A stretch of DNA of 64,000 nucleotides. It comes from Roseiarcus sp963780825 (GTDB taxonomy: Bacteria; Pseudomonadota; Alphaproteobacteria; Rhizobiales; Beijerinckiaceae). This document shows positions 37,788-46,700 of the stretch, one piece after another. The notes beneath the pieces are model-generated. The model was not told the DNA's origin. It was given only the letters and a program-made list of their open reading frames with translations, and did no database searches. The first letter of the stretch is position 1. The number at the start of each line of letters is the position of its first letter. The position numbers and the translations under genes were made by a program. The stretch covers positions 322,815 through 386,814 of the forward strand of contig CAWADL010000008.1 in the NCBI GenBank assembly GCA_963780825.1. The letters are read 5' to 3'.

Positions 37788-37991
37788 CATATGCGCTAAT
37801 CTAGGGCAAATTTCCTAAAATATTCAATAACTTGTCAGCATGTCATCCCCGCGAAAGCGGGGATCCAGGGGCCACACGACGTGCGCTTCAACGTGTTGGC
37901 CACACGAGGTGCAGTAGCCCTGGATCCCCGCTTTCGCGGGGATGACATCAAACTTTGAAATAAATCGGCAATCTATAAGTTAGCGCCTATG
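37788..37991. mobile_element. MITE-like 204-bp insertion with 11-bp target duplication
   Basis: It starts CATATGCGCTAA and ends TTAGCGCCTATG, imperfect terminal inverted repeats, and is flanked on both sides by GGTCGTTGACC (37777-37787 and 37992-38002). It carries no coding sequence and contains the palindrome at 37841-37947. It has the structure expected of a non-autonomous transposable element moved by an unidentified transposase. Confidence 0.75.
37841..37947. repeat. Family E palindrome inside the insertion
   Basis: TGTCATCCCCGCGAAAGCGG and its complement, with GGATCCAGGG inside each arm and a 50-base centre (CCACACGACGTGCGCTTCAA and so on). This palindrome type is common in proteobacterial genomes. 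It may be an integral part of the 204-bp element or a second insertion into it. Confidence 0.85.
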
Positions 37992-38092
37992 GGTCGTTGA
38001 CCGCGGTCGCGACGTGATCGTATTCTTCCCGATACGGACGCTCACACAGAGACCGCGGTCAACGACCGCGGCTACAGGCGGCGCTCGCTCCG

Positions 38093-38635
38093 CTATTTCG
38101 CTGACTTCTCGTCGCCGCTCAGTTGGTCGTAATACTTCAACACCAAATCGATATTGGCTTTATTTTTGATCGGCGTCACATTCTTCAGCTGGGCTTGTAG
38201 ATCCGCGACGGTGGCTTTCTTGTCGGCGTCCGACATCTGCTTTTCGGCCTTGGTATCCTCGATCGCCCGCTCGATCATCTTATCTGTGCCGACATAAGCT
38301 TTCGAATCCGGATCTATCCCATCGACGATGATGGCGATATTGCCCGCAACATTGTTGTATTCGGCGAAATCCTTGAAGCCGAATTTCCGGGCGATCGCTT
38401 CGAGCTTGGTCATCGTCTTGGCGTCGGGTTCGGCTGCGTCCGCCGGGGCGTCACCCATGGCGGTCTGCATTTCCCCGAGCGAGGCGACATAGTGTTTGAC
38501 CTGGTCTTCGGTCAGCGGCGTCTGCTCCAAGGCGCCGTAGACGGAATTGACGCTCGCATTGGGCGCCGGGTCGTCGGCGAAGACGGGCGTCGCGAAGGCG
38601 AGGCTCAGGCCGAGAACGGCGACGATTGCGCGCAT
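38093..38635 (-). CDS. Secreted protein of unknown function
   Basis: 180 residues. MRAIVAVLGLSLAFATPVFA is a signal peptide with an AxA-type cleavage site. The mature part is acidic and mostly helical: LTEDQVKHYVASLGEMQTAM, KLEAIARKFGFKDFAEYNNV, KATVADLQAQLKNVTPIKNK, ANIDLVLKYYDQLSGDEKSA. The helix with FGFKDFAEYNNVAGNI resembles small periplasmic proteins of unknown role in Hyphomicrobiales. I start at 38635, behind GAGGGGC; the upstream in-frame ATG gives an unlikely leader. Confidence 0.75.
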   Translation of the reverse strand: MRAIVAVLGLSLAFATPVFADDPAPNASVNSVYGALEQTPLTEDQVKHYVASLGEMQTAMGDAPADAAEPDAKTMTKLEAIARKFGFKDFAEYNNVAGNIAIIVDGIDPDSKAYVGTDKMIERAIEDTKAEKQMSDADKKATVADLQAQLKNVTPIKNKANIDLVLKYYDQLSGDEKSAK

Positions 38636-38687
38636 GGAATTGCCCCTCTTTTGCGCCTCCGCCGCGTCTGCCGGAGGGCGCTCCTCC

Positions 38688-39528
38688 TTAGACGGCGGCG
38701 GCGGCGCCGTCCCGTGCAAAATCGCGGCCGGAGGGTGGAAGTTCCAGCACCGTTACCGCGACGCCGCCGACGCTCAGCGGACGGCCGGCAAGCCGCGCGT
38801 CCTCGACGCGGTCGAGCCGGAGCAGCGCCAGCGCCTCGCCGCCCGCCGAAGCGCCGAGCGTCCCGACCGGCAGCTGGCCGTCGAGCACGGGCGCGCCCGC
38901 GGCCGGCGCCGGGCCGTCGAGGCGCACGCGCAGGATGCGCTTGCGCACGCCGCCGCGGTGCTGCATGCGCGACACCACCTCCTGGCCGACGTAGCAGCCC
39001 TTGGCGAAGTCGACGCCGTGGATGAGGTCCATGTTCGCGTCGTGCGGAAAGATGTCGCCATAAGCGAAATCCACCCCGCCCTGGGGCGATCCGAGCGCGA
39101 TGCGCTTCTGCTCGTAGGCCGCGCGTGCGGCAGGGTCTGGCGCAGGGGCGTTTTCTCTGGCGACAATGTCGCGCCGTCCGAGCGCGGGCGCGCGCGGATC
39201 GCGCGGGCTCGCCCTCGGGCGCGACGATCACGGCGAGACGCGCGCTCTCGTCGCTCACGCTGACCTTGGCGCGCAGCTTGTAGAAGCCGAGCCGCTTGAC
39301 GAGCTCGGCTGTCTTGTCAGCGGGCGCGTCGAGCAGGAAGCCGTCGTCACGCCGAAACACCAGAAAATCGAACAGGATCTTGCCCTGCGGAGACAGCAGC
39401 GCGGCGTAGCGGGATTGGCCGACGGGGCATTTTTCGACGTCGTTGGTGACCAGCCCCTGCAGGAAGCTCGCCGCGTCCGGTCCTTCGACCCGCGCCACGC
39501 CGCGGTCATCAAGAAGCGTTTCGGACAT
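38688..39528 (-). CDS. ygfZ: Folate-binding YgfZ/GcvT-like protein, one frameshift
   Basis: About 280 residues. YgfZ/IBA57 proteins use tetrahydrofolate and help maturation or repair of certain Fe-S enzymes. Visible are MSETLLDDRGVARVEGPDAA, FLQGLVTNDVEKCPVGQSRY, and the signature KGCYVGQEVVSRMQHRGGVR (consensus KGCYxGQE). The C-terminal barrel ends RDFARDGAAAAV. One extra base near 39200 shifts the frame in the linker between the two halves. The gene is divergent from pyrC, 72 bases away. Confidence 0.9.
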
Positions 39529-39600
39529 AAGCAAATCTCCCAGTCGCCGAACAATTCGCGTTAGAGTTAAGCCGCCTCGAAGCGCTAACAAGGAGCCGAC

Positions 39601-40918
39601 ATGACGCGAACATTTGATCTCGTGGTCGAAGGCGGGACGGTCGTCAACCAGGACGGCGTCGGGGTCCGCGATATCGGCGTCGTGGACGGCCGCATCGCCG
39701 AGATCGGCGATCTCGCGCGCGCGGCCGCGGGCGAGCGGCTGGATTGCCGGGGTCTGCACGTTCTGCCGGGCGTCATCGACAGCCAGGTGCATTTCCGCGA
39801 GCCGGGTCTGGAACACAAGGAGGACCTGGAGGCCGGGGCGCGCGCGGCGGTTCTCGGCGGCGTCACCGCGGTGTTCGAAATGCCGAACACCAATCCGCAG
39901 ACGACCAACGCCGCCGCGCTGGAGGACAAGATCGCGCGCGCGACCGGGCGCATGGCCTGCGACTTCGCGTTCTGGGTCGGCGGCACGCACGACAATGTCG
40001 CTGACATCGGCGAACTTGAACGGCTGCCCGGCGCGGCGGGCATCAAAGTGTTCATGGGCTCCTCGACTGGCTCGCTGTTGGTCGCCGACGATCGCGGCGT
40101 ACTGGAGATCCTGAAGCGCACGCGCCGCCGCGCGGCCTTCCACAGCGAGGACGAGGCGCGGCTGATTGCGCGCAAGGGGGAGCGCGTCCCCGGCGATCCC
40201 TCCTCCCACCATGTTTGGCGCGACGAGCAGGCGGCGCTGATCTGCACCGAGCGGCTGATCCGCATCGCGCGCGAGGCGCGGGCGCAGGTGCATGTGCTGC
40301 ATATCTCGACGCGGGAGGAAATCGAATTCCTCGCCGGGCGCCAAGGATGTCGCGAGCTGCGAAGCGACGCCGCATCATCTGACGCTGTCCTCCGAGGATT
40401 ACGCGCGGCTCGGGACCAAATTGCAGATGAACCCGCCGGTGCGCGGACCAGAGCATCGCGACGGCGTCTGGCGCGGCGTCGGGCAGGGGATCATCGATGT
40501 GCTGGGCTCGGATCACGCGCCGCATACGCTTGAGGAGAAGGCGAAGCCCTATCCCGAAAGCCCCTCGGGCATGCCGGGCGTGCAGACGCTGGTGCCCGTG
40601 ATGCTCGATCATGTCGCGGCGGGGCGGCTCAGCCTGCAGCGCTTCGTTGATCTGAGCAGCGCGGGGCCGGCGCGGTTGTTTGGCATTGTCGGCAAAGGAC
40701 GCATCGCCGCCGGCTACGACGCCGACCTGACGATCGTCGATCTGCAACGGCGCGAGACCATCCGCGACGCCTGGATTGCCTCGCGCTGTGGTTGGACGCC
40801 CTACGACGGCAAGACCGTGACGGGCTGGCCGGTGGGAACCTTCGTGCGCGGCCGGCGCGCGATGTGGGAAGGGGAGGTGTTGGGGCGCGGCGGGGGGGCG
40901 CCGGTGCGCTTCGCATGA
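39601..40918 (+). CDS. pyrC: Dihydroorotase, one frameshift
   Basis: About 438 residues, cyclic amidohydrolase closing carbamoyl aspartate to dihydroorotate in pyrimidine synthesis. Metal ligands are in LPGVIDSQVHFREPGLEHKE near residue 55 (HxR type), MPNTNPQTTN near 97, HVLHISTREE near 230 and GSDHAPHTLEEKAKPY near 300 (the catalytic Asp). One extra G near 40344 (GCCGGGCGCC) breaks the frame; the second part begins AKDVASCEATPHHLTLSSED. Its TGA overlaps the next ATG (ATGA). Confidence 0.93.
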
Positions 40919-41715
40919 CGCATGCACGACGCGTCGGGATTTGGGTTTCGCTGACGGTGCTGCTTTGGGCGGGCGTCGCCTATGGGGTCGCGCCATTGCT
41001 GTTGCGCCACTACGAGCATCAGGAAAAACTCGACGGTCGGCCGATGATCACGCGGACGGTGGACGGCGCGCCGGGCGATCCGATCAACGTCGGGCTCGAG
41101 GGCGCGGCGGACGACGTCGAATGTGCGCTGCGCGCGGCCGGTTGGCGCGCCGCGGATCCGGTGAAGCTGCGCAGCAGCCTGCATATTGTTACCAGCGTGC
41201 TCCGGCAGCGCGAGTATCTGACGGCGCCCGTCAGCGCGCTCTACTACGATGGACGCAAGCAGGACCTCGCCTACGAAAAGGCGGCGGCGACGAGCCCGAG
41301 CCGTCGCCACCACGTGCGCTTCTGGCGCGTGCTGGACCAGGGCGACGATGGCGAGCCGGTGTGGCTTGGCGCCGCGACTTACGACCGAAGCGTCGGCTTC
41401 AGCCATCGCACCGGGCAGATCACGCATCACATCGGGGCGGATGTCGATGCGGAGCGCGATGAGCTTACCGAGGATCTCGCGCGCGGCGGGCATGTCGAGG
41501 CGACCTATCGGATCAGCGGAGTTGGGCCGACGTTGATGGGTCGCAACGGCGGCGGCGATCGCTATTACACCGACGGCGAGGTGGTGGTGTCGCGGCTGCG
41601 GCCGGGGTGCGTCGCGGACGCCGCGGCGCCTGAAGCGCTGCCTGAGCCGGTGGCGACGCAGTGGAAGGATCGGGTGTTTGTTTGGTTGAAGGCGGAGGGT
41701 TGGGCGAGTTGGTAG
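40915..41715 (+). CDS. LssY C-terminal domain protein, membrane anchored
   Basis: 266 residues. An N-terminal anchor (VGIWVSLTVLLWAGVAYGVA) is followed by the LssY_C domain: GRPMITRTVDGAPGDPINVG, AADDVECALRAAGWRAADPV, VSALYYDGRKQDLAYEK, HHVRFWRV and LGAATYDRSVGFSHRTGQIT. This domain is found at the end of Legionella LssY and alone in many proteobacteria; its function is unknown. The start overlaps the pyrC stop by 4 bases, so translation is coupled. Confidence 0.82.
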   Translation: MTHARRVGIWVSLTVLLWAGVAYGVAPLLLRHYEHQEKLDGRPMITRTVDGAPGDPINVGLEGAADDVECALRAAGWRAADPVKLRSSLHIVTSVLRQREYLTAPVSALYYDGRKQDLAYEKAAATSPSRRHHVRFWRVLDQGDDGEPVWLGAATYDRSVGFSHRTGQITHHIGADVDAERDELTEDLARGGHVEATYRISGVGPTLMGRNGGGDRYYTDGEVVVSRLRPGCVADAAAPEALPEPVATQWKDRVFVWLKAEGWASW

Positions 41716-41750
41716 GAGGGGTCGTCTCCGCTTTCGCACATAGCGCGCCT

Positions 41751-41845
41751 TGTAGCCGCGGTCGTTGACCGCGGTGGCGCCGAGATCGAAGTCTTGCCGG
41801 ATAGCGACGCTCGCACGACGACCGCGGTCAACGACCGCGGCTACA
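41751..41845. repeat. Family B palindromic repeat, copy 3 (uninterrupted)
   Basis: TGTAGCCGCGGTCGTTGACC to CAACGACCGCGGCTACA, 95 bases, between the convergent LssY_C and ABC transporter genes; the ABC ATPase stop codon lies in its right arm. It serves as the reference for the interrupted copy at 37768-38076. Confidence 0.92.
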
Positions 41846-42944
41846 GCCCCGCCCGAACCGCCAGATTGGCGCCGGTGTCCTGATCAAACAGATGCATGTG
41901 ATCCTGATCGAGCACGAAAGGCCGCTTTTCTCCAATCCGCGAATTGTCGGAGGCGGCGACTCGAGCGACGATGCGGTGCGGGCCGCTCGATGCGTCGAGC
42001 AATGTTTCATGCCCCAAGTGCTGCGCGACGTCGACGGTAAGCTGCGGCATGCCTGAGGCATCGGCAGTGCGGGTCGCGGGGCGCAATCCTTCCGGGCGGA
42101 CGCCGAGCGTCACCTTGGGCTTCGCGTATCCGTTCAGCGCGCCGCGCAGTCGGTCTGGGATCGGGATCGAGAAGCCGTTCGCCGCATCCGTCAACGTCGC
42201 ATCCGCGAGCGACAATTCCAGAAAATTCATCGCCGGCGATCCGATGAAGCCGGCTACAAAAGTGTTGGCGGGCTGGTTGTAGGTGACCAGCGGCGAAGCG
42301 GCCTGTTGCACGACGCCGTCTTTCATCACGACGATCGTGTCGCCCATCGTCATCGCTTCCGATTGATCGTGCGTGACATAGACCGTCGTCACGCCGATCT
42401 CGTGGTGCATCTTGGCGAGAAAGCTGCGCGCCTCGATACGGAGCTTCGCGTCGAGGTTCGACAGCGGTTCGTCCATCAGGAAAACGCCGGGGCGCCGCAC
42501 TAGCGCCCGGGCCAGCGCGACACGCTGGCGCTGGCCGCCGGAAAGCGCCTTCGGCAGGCGCTCCAGCAGCGCATCGATCCGCAGCCGGTCAGCGACGCTG
42601 CGCACTTGCGTGTCGATCTCGCTCTTCGCCAACCGCCGAATTCGCATGCCGAAGGCGATGTTGTCGAACACGCTGAGATGCGGAAACAGCGCGTAGGATT
42701 GGAACACCATGGCGATGTCGCGATCCTTCGGCGGCATGTCGGTCACGTCGCGGCCGCCGATCAGCAATTGACCGGCGGTGATCGTCTCCAGTCCCGCGAT
42801 CATGTTGAGCGTCGTGGTCTTGCCGCAGCCCGAGGGGCCGACCAGCACGACGAAAGAGCCGTCGGCGATTTCGAGATTGAGGCGGGGGATCACGACATGC
42901 GCGCCGAAACGCTTTTCGATATCGACAAGGGAAACTTTGGCCAT
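41841..42944 (-). CDS. Sugar ABC transporter ATP-binding protein (MalK/UgpC type)
   Basis: 367 residues. Walker A GPSGCGKTT near residue 36, Q-loop VFQSYALFPHLSVFDN near 82, signature LSGGQRQRVALARALVRRP near 134, Walker B VFLMDEPLSNLDAK near 155, H-loop YVTHDQSEA. The C-terminal 110 residues form the TOBE/regulatory domain of the CUT1 family (VTLGVRPEGL). It drives uptake of an oligosaccharide or polyol with the two permeases and the binding protein encoded upstream. Confidence 0.95.
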   Translation of the reverse strand: MAKVSLVDIEKRFGAHVVIPRLNLEIADGSFVVLVGPSGCGKTTTLNMIAGLETITAGQLLIGGRDVTDMPPKDRDIAMVFQSYALFPHLSVFDNIAFGMRIRRLAKSEIDTQVRSVADRLRIDALLERLPKALSGGQRQRVALARALVRRPGVFLMDEPLSNLDAKLRIEARSFLAKMHHEIGVTTVYVTHDQSEAMTMGDTIVVMKDGVVQQAASPLVTYNQPANTFVAGFIGSPAMNFLELSLADATLTDAANGFSIPIPDRLRGALNGYAKPKVTLGVRPEGLRPATRTADASGMPQLTVDVAQHLGHETLLDASSGPHRIVARVAASDNSRIGEKRPFVLDQDHMHLFDQDTGANLAVRAGL

Positions 42945-42948
42945 TGTT

Positions 42949-43825
42949 TCAGCCCTTGACCGAACCGACGAAATTGCCGCTGGAAATCCAACGGTAGGCA
43001 AAGATGAACAGGATCGCGATCGGGATTTGCGAGATCACCAGGCCGGCCGATGGCAGATTGAACGCGGAAATGTAGCGATCGCTGTTCAACTTGAGCATGC
43101 CGACGGTGACGGGGAAGATCGCTTCGTTGTTGAGGAACACCAGGGCGAACACGAACTCTTTCCAGATTGCGATGAAGTTCAGCGTGAAGCCCACGACGAT
43201 GCCCGGGACCGACAGGGGTAAGATCACTTTGGTGAAGATCTGGAAATCGGTCGCGCCTTCGATCTGCGCGGCCTTCTCGATGTCGCGCGGGATCGTCGTC
43301 ATGAAGCCGCGCAGGATGAGGATCTGCGAGGGCATGCCGTAGACGCCGTGCACGAGGATCGAGACCGATGCGGGTGTCGAACAGATGCAGCCAGCGCAGG
43401 ATGTCATAGAGCGGGATGAGAACTGTCTGCTGCGGCAGCATCAATCCCGTCAGTATAAGCGCGAAAATATATCGTTTGCCTGGAGGCTCGAACCGGCTCA
43501 GCGCAAACGCCGGCACCAGCGCGAGCCCGACCGCCAGCGCCGACCCTGCCGCGGCGTAGATCAGGCTGTTCTCCATCAGCACGCCGAAATTCAATCCCTC
43601 CCAAACTTTGCGATAGGGTTCGAAGGTCGGCGCGATCGGCAGCGCGAAGGGACCGTTGAGGAACTCGCTGTTCGGCTTGATCGAGGTGATCACCATCAGC
43701 GCCAGCGGGCCGATCCAGACCGCCGCCAGCAGCAGCGCAAACAGCGTCGCGAAGATCTTTGGCGTGGCGTAGCGCAGACGCACCCAGGTCCGGCTCGGGC
43801 GGATGATCGCGGCGGCCTCAGACAT
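42949..43825 (-). CDS. Carbohydrate ABC transporter permease (MalG type), one frameshift
   Basis: About 291 residues with six membrane segments (FALLLAAVWIGPLALMVITS; SALAVGLALVPAFALSRF; YIFALILTGLMLPQQTVLIP and others). The coupling EAA loop is DIEKAAQIEGATDFQIFTKV. One extra base near 43370 breaks the frame between DILRWLHLFDTRIG and SILVHGVYGMPSQILILRGF. The start at 43825 overlaps the preceding permease stop by 8 bases, and it lies 4 bases before the ATPase gene. Confidence 0.92.
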
Positions 43826-44741
43826 CGAAGGCGCCCCGCAGCAGCGTGCGCAGCAGCAGCGTCGCGACGGCGATCGACAGCACGAGAATGCCGACGCTGA
43901 CCGTCGCGCCATAGCCAAAGCGGGAGTTCCAGAAGCTTTCGAGATAGACGAGATAGCCGAGAACGTCAGTGCGTCCGAACGGCGCGCCTTTGGTCATGAC
44001 AGCGATGAGGTCGAACGCCTTGAGGGATTCAAACAAAGTCAACATGACAACAACCGCGGTCACCGGACGCAGTTGCGGCAAGGCGACGCCCAGCATCATG
44101 CGAAAATGCCCAGCGCCTTCGATCTTCGCCGCGTCGAACGTCTCTTTGGGCACATCGCCGATCCCGGCAAAATAGAAGATCATCGGCAGCCCGGTGAACG
44201 CCCAACCGCCGACGACGGCTAGCGTGTAGAGCGCTATCCGATAATCGCCGAACCATTCGCGCACGAGAAAACCCAGACCCATCCCGCGCAGAACGGCGTC
44301 GAACGCGCCAAATATCGGATTGAGAATCAGGAGAAACATCAGGCCGACAGCGACCAGCGACATCGTCACCGGGAAGAAGATCACCGTGCGCAGCAGGGTC
44401 GGCAGGTAGACGGCGCGAATTCGCATCGCGTAGGCGATGAGGAATCCGAGCACGACGGGGAAGACCAGCGAAACCACTAGCCATTTGAGATTGTTTTCAA
44501 GCGAAATGTAGAAATATTTGTCGCGGAGCATGTAGGCGTAGTTGGAGAAGCCGACGAATGTTTTGGCCGGCGCCATGCCGTTCCACTCAAAGAAACTCAG
44601 GTAGATCGTGTAGGCGATCGGATAGCCGACAAAGCCCAGGAAAAGCGCAACAGGCAGGATCAATCCGAACAGCGTGACGAATATGTGTTGGCGCGCGAAG
44701 GCGACGAAAGACGTGTGCTCGTCGCGCATCCCCGCCGCCAT
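43818..44741 (-). CDS. Carbohydrate ABC transporter permease (MalF type)
   Basis: 307 residues, six predicted membrane segments beginning ARQHIFVTLFGLILPVALFL. The EAA loop is ETFDAAKIEGAGHFRMMLGV near residue 225. It is the partner of the MalG-type permease, with which it overlaps. The frame is intact. Confidence 0.94.
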   Translation of the reverse strand: MAAGMRDEHTSFVAFARQHIFVTLFGLILPVALFLGFVGYPIAYTIYLSFFEWNGMAPAKTFVGFSNYAYMLRDKYFYISLENNLKWLVVSLVFPVVLGFLIAYAMRIRAVYLPTLLRTVIFFPVTMSLVAVGLMFLLILNPIFGAFDAVLRGMGLGFLVREWFGDYRIALYTLAVVGGWAFTGLPMIFYFAGIGDVPKETFDAAKIEGAGHFRMMLGVALPQLRPVTAVVVMLTLFESLKAFDLIAVMTKGAPFGRTDVLGYLVYLESFWNSRFGYGATVSVGILVLSIAVATLLLRTLLRGAFDV

Positions 44742-44790
44742 CGGTGATCCCCCTTCGCTTTGGGTATGTAGCGCCGCGCTTTCAGTCCTC

Positions 44791-44893
44791 CCTCCCCCCT
44801 TGTGGGGGAGGGCCGGGGAGGGGGGTAGCTACAGGCGCCACCCTACCGGGAGAGCGACCCCCCTCCCTAACCCTCCCCCACAAGGGGGGAGGG
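44791..44893. repeat. Family F G/C-tract palindrome
   Basis: CCTCCCCCCTTGTGGGGGAG and the complementary CTCCCCCACAAGGGGGGAGG enclose about 60 bases. The repeat lies between the binding-protein gene and the first permease gene and, as a strong hairpin, could lower permease expression relative to the binding protein. Confidence 0.85.
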
Positions 44894-44916
44894 AACGCGC
44901 CTCGTTCTGCAATCAA

Positions 44917-46227
44917 TCAGGTCTTGATCTTGCCGCGCGTGCGCACGGCCTCGTCTTCGGTCGCCTGCATGGCCTCGTCAGGCGCGATCGCGCCGGCGAG
45001 CACGCCCTGCAACCCGTCAAGGAAACGATCCGATATGGCGGGCGGCGTTCCGTGATCGACATGCATGAATGTGTAGGAGCCCGCATCGGCCATCGCCTTG
45101 CCCAAGCGCTGCTCCATCGGCGAAAGTTTTGAGAGATCGCTGGAGGCGTTCGAAGCGTACGGCTTGTCGATCTCCAACTTCGCGGCGGCGCCTTCCGGCG
45201 ACACCATGAAGTTGACGAACTCGGCGGCGGCGTCCTTGTTCTTGCTCGCCGCGTGGATCATCACCGTGTCCTCGTCATAGATCGACATGACGGGCTTCTT
45301 GTCGCTCATCGCCGGGAAGGCGAACCAATCGATCGGCTCGGCGCAGCACTGCTTCTGGTCGCCGCGGAAGCTGCCGAGAATGAACGAGCCCTTGTACCAA
45401 TAGAGCGCCTTGCCCTGCGCCCACGGCACCTGGGCGGGAGCAAAGTCGATCGAGTTGAAATTCTCGATAAACATGCCGTCGTCAGCCAGCTTCTTCATCA
45501 TCGCGGTAATGTCGACCGCGCGCGGATCGGTCCAGGGGATCTTATTGTCGATCAATCCCTGATACGCATCCAGGCCGTATTTGTTGACCATCATCGCCGA
45601 CCACATGAACTGCGCCGGCCACTTTTTCTGGTTGGACAGCATGAAGGGGGCAATGCCCGCCGCCTTCGCCTTGGCGGCGTTGGCCATCATCTGATCCCAG
45701 GTGGTGGGAACGGTGAGGCCGAGTTTGTCGTGCAGGTCCTTGCGATACCAGACAACCGAGGCGCCGATTTCGGTCGGCACGAAATACGGCTTGCCGTTGT
45801 ACTGCGCGAGGGTGACGCTCGCCGAGTTCAGCGATTTGTCCCAGCCGTATTTCTTATAGTATTCCGAGAGATCAGCGGAGAAACCAGCCTTGACGATTTC
45901 GCCGGCGCGGCCGCCTTCCCAGGAGTAGAACACATCGGGCGGGGCGCTCGAACTGATCTCGATGGTTTGTTTGGTCTTGTAGGTCTCGCCATCGACGCTG
46001 GCGCCGGTGACATGGATGCGGCCTTCGTTCTTCTTGTTGAAATTGTCGATCAACCAATTGGCGTAGGTCTCCGACGTCGGCCAAGCGGCCCGGTAGAAAT
46101 AGCGAATCTCGATAGGCGCAGCTCGGGCCGGCGCGATGCCAGCGACGGTTGTCGCGACGCCGGCGCCGGCAAGCGCGGTGGACCGCAGGAAGTTGCGTCG
46201 GGTCAGGTCGTTCATGCGCGTGGGCAT
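44917..46227 (-). CDS. Sugar ABC transporter substrate-binding protein with Tat signal
   Basis: 436 residues (432 from the second ATG). DLTRRNFLRSTALAGAGVAT followed by TVAGIAPARA is a Tat signal with the RR motif, so the protein is exported folded. The mature part is a type I CUT1 binding protein: IEIRYFYRAAWPTSETYANW, PPDVFYSWEGGRAGEIVKAG, PTTWDQMMANAAKAKAAGIA. It delivers a carbohydrate to the permease pair. It is first in the operon and divergent from the ROK regulator. The sugar is not indicated. Confidence 0.94.
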   Translation of the reverse strand: MPTRMNDLTRRNFLRSTALAGAGVATTVAGIAPARAAPIEIRYFYRAAWPTSETYANWLIDNFNKKNEGRIHVTGASVDGETYKTKQTIEISSSAPPDVFYSWEGGRAGEIVKAGFSADLSEYYKKYGWDKSLNSASVTLAQYNGKPYFVPTEIGASVVWYRKDLHDKLGLTVPTTWDQMMANAAKAKAAGIAPFMLSNQKKWPAQFMWSAMMVNKYGLDAYQGLIDNKIPWTDPRAVDITAMMKKLADDGMFIENFNSIDFAPAQVPWAQGKALYWYKGSFILGSFRGDQKQCCAEPIDWFAFPAMSDKKPVMSIYDEDTVMIHAASKNKDAAAEFVNFMVSPEGAAAKLEIDKPYASNASSDLSKLSPMEQRLGKAMADAGSYTFMHVDHGTPPAISDRFLDGLQGVLAGAIAPDEAMQATEDEAVRTRGKIKT

Positions 46228-46323
46228 CGTTAGCTTCCTCCTCTAGCGACCGGGTTCGGCCTGCTGCGTCGCCTCATCCACAGCGGCCTTTTCTCGCCGA
46301 GAATCGGACGACGAGAGCCACTT

Positions 46324-46340
46324 TCGTTTTTTGAAAACGA
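46324..46340. promoter_or_regulatory. Candidate ROK operator
   Basis: Perfect dyad TCGTTTT-TTG-AAAACGA just downstream of the promoter candidate, with a smaller TTTA-A-TAAA palindrome next to it. A repressor bound here would block transcription of the sugar transporter operon. Confidence 0.45.
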
Positions 46341-46361
46341 GGCGATTTATTAAAGCATTCT

Positions 46362-46388
46362 ACTATAGTGGCGAGAAAATACTGTCAA
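46362..46388 (-). promoter_or_regulatory. Candidate promoter of the sugar ABC operon
   Basis: Minus-strand TTGACA, 15-base spacer, TATAGT. The -35 is a perfect consensus; the spacer is shorter than ideal. Transcription would start near 46355 and pass through the dyad operator. Confidence 0.5.
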
Positions 46389-46470
46389 GGGGGTTCGGTG
46401 GTCGCGATGGGTGTTTGGTTTGTGCGCCGGACGGCGCCGCCGCGGGTTCTCCAATCAATGCCGCAATCTC

Positions 46471-46616
46471 GTGGCCGGGCATGTCCGGCCATCCACGTCG
46501 CTGTGCGCATCGCAGGTTGCAGAAAATAACACGCGCCGTTGCCAACAGGATCGTTGGCGTTCTGAGACGGACGACACACGTGACGGCGTGGGTGCCCGGA
46601 ACAAGTCCGGGATGAC
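46471..46616. repeat. Family G REP-like pair
   Basis: Two small hairpins in opposite orientation: GCCGGGCATGTCCGGCCATC at the left, CCCGGAACAAGTCCGGGATG at the right. The arms are imperfect complements (CCACG and CGTGG beside each hairpin). This is the REPIN-like arrangement, in the control region of the ROK gene. Confidence 0.65.
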
Positions 46617-46700
46617 GGGGATGGCGAGGATCAGACGTAAGACGGCTCGACGAACAACTCGCGATTAAATAATAGTGGTTTGGCAAGGCGGTCGAAGGTC

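Larger units (their letters stand above)
37768..38076. repeat. Family B palindromic repeat, copy 2, interrupted by a 204-bp insertion
   Basis: The left arm (37768-37787) ends in GGTCGTTGACC and the right part (37992-38076) begins with the same 11 bases. Joining them with one copy removed gives a sequence closely matching the uninterrupted copy at 41751-41845. The material between is the separate element at 37788-37991. Confidence 0.9.
46228..46700. other. Divergent control region with a repeat
   Basis: 473 bases between the binding-protein and ROK genes. They hold the candidate promoter, a dyad operator, and a family G repeat. I see no gene; the short frames here have no recognisable content. 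Confidence 0.6.
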
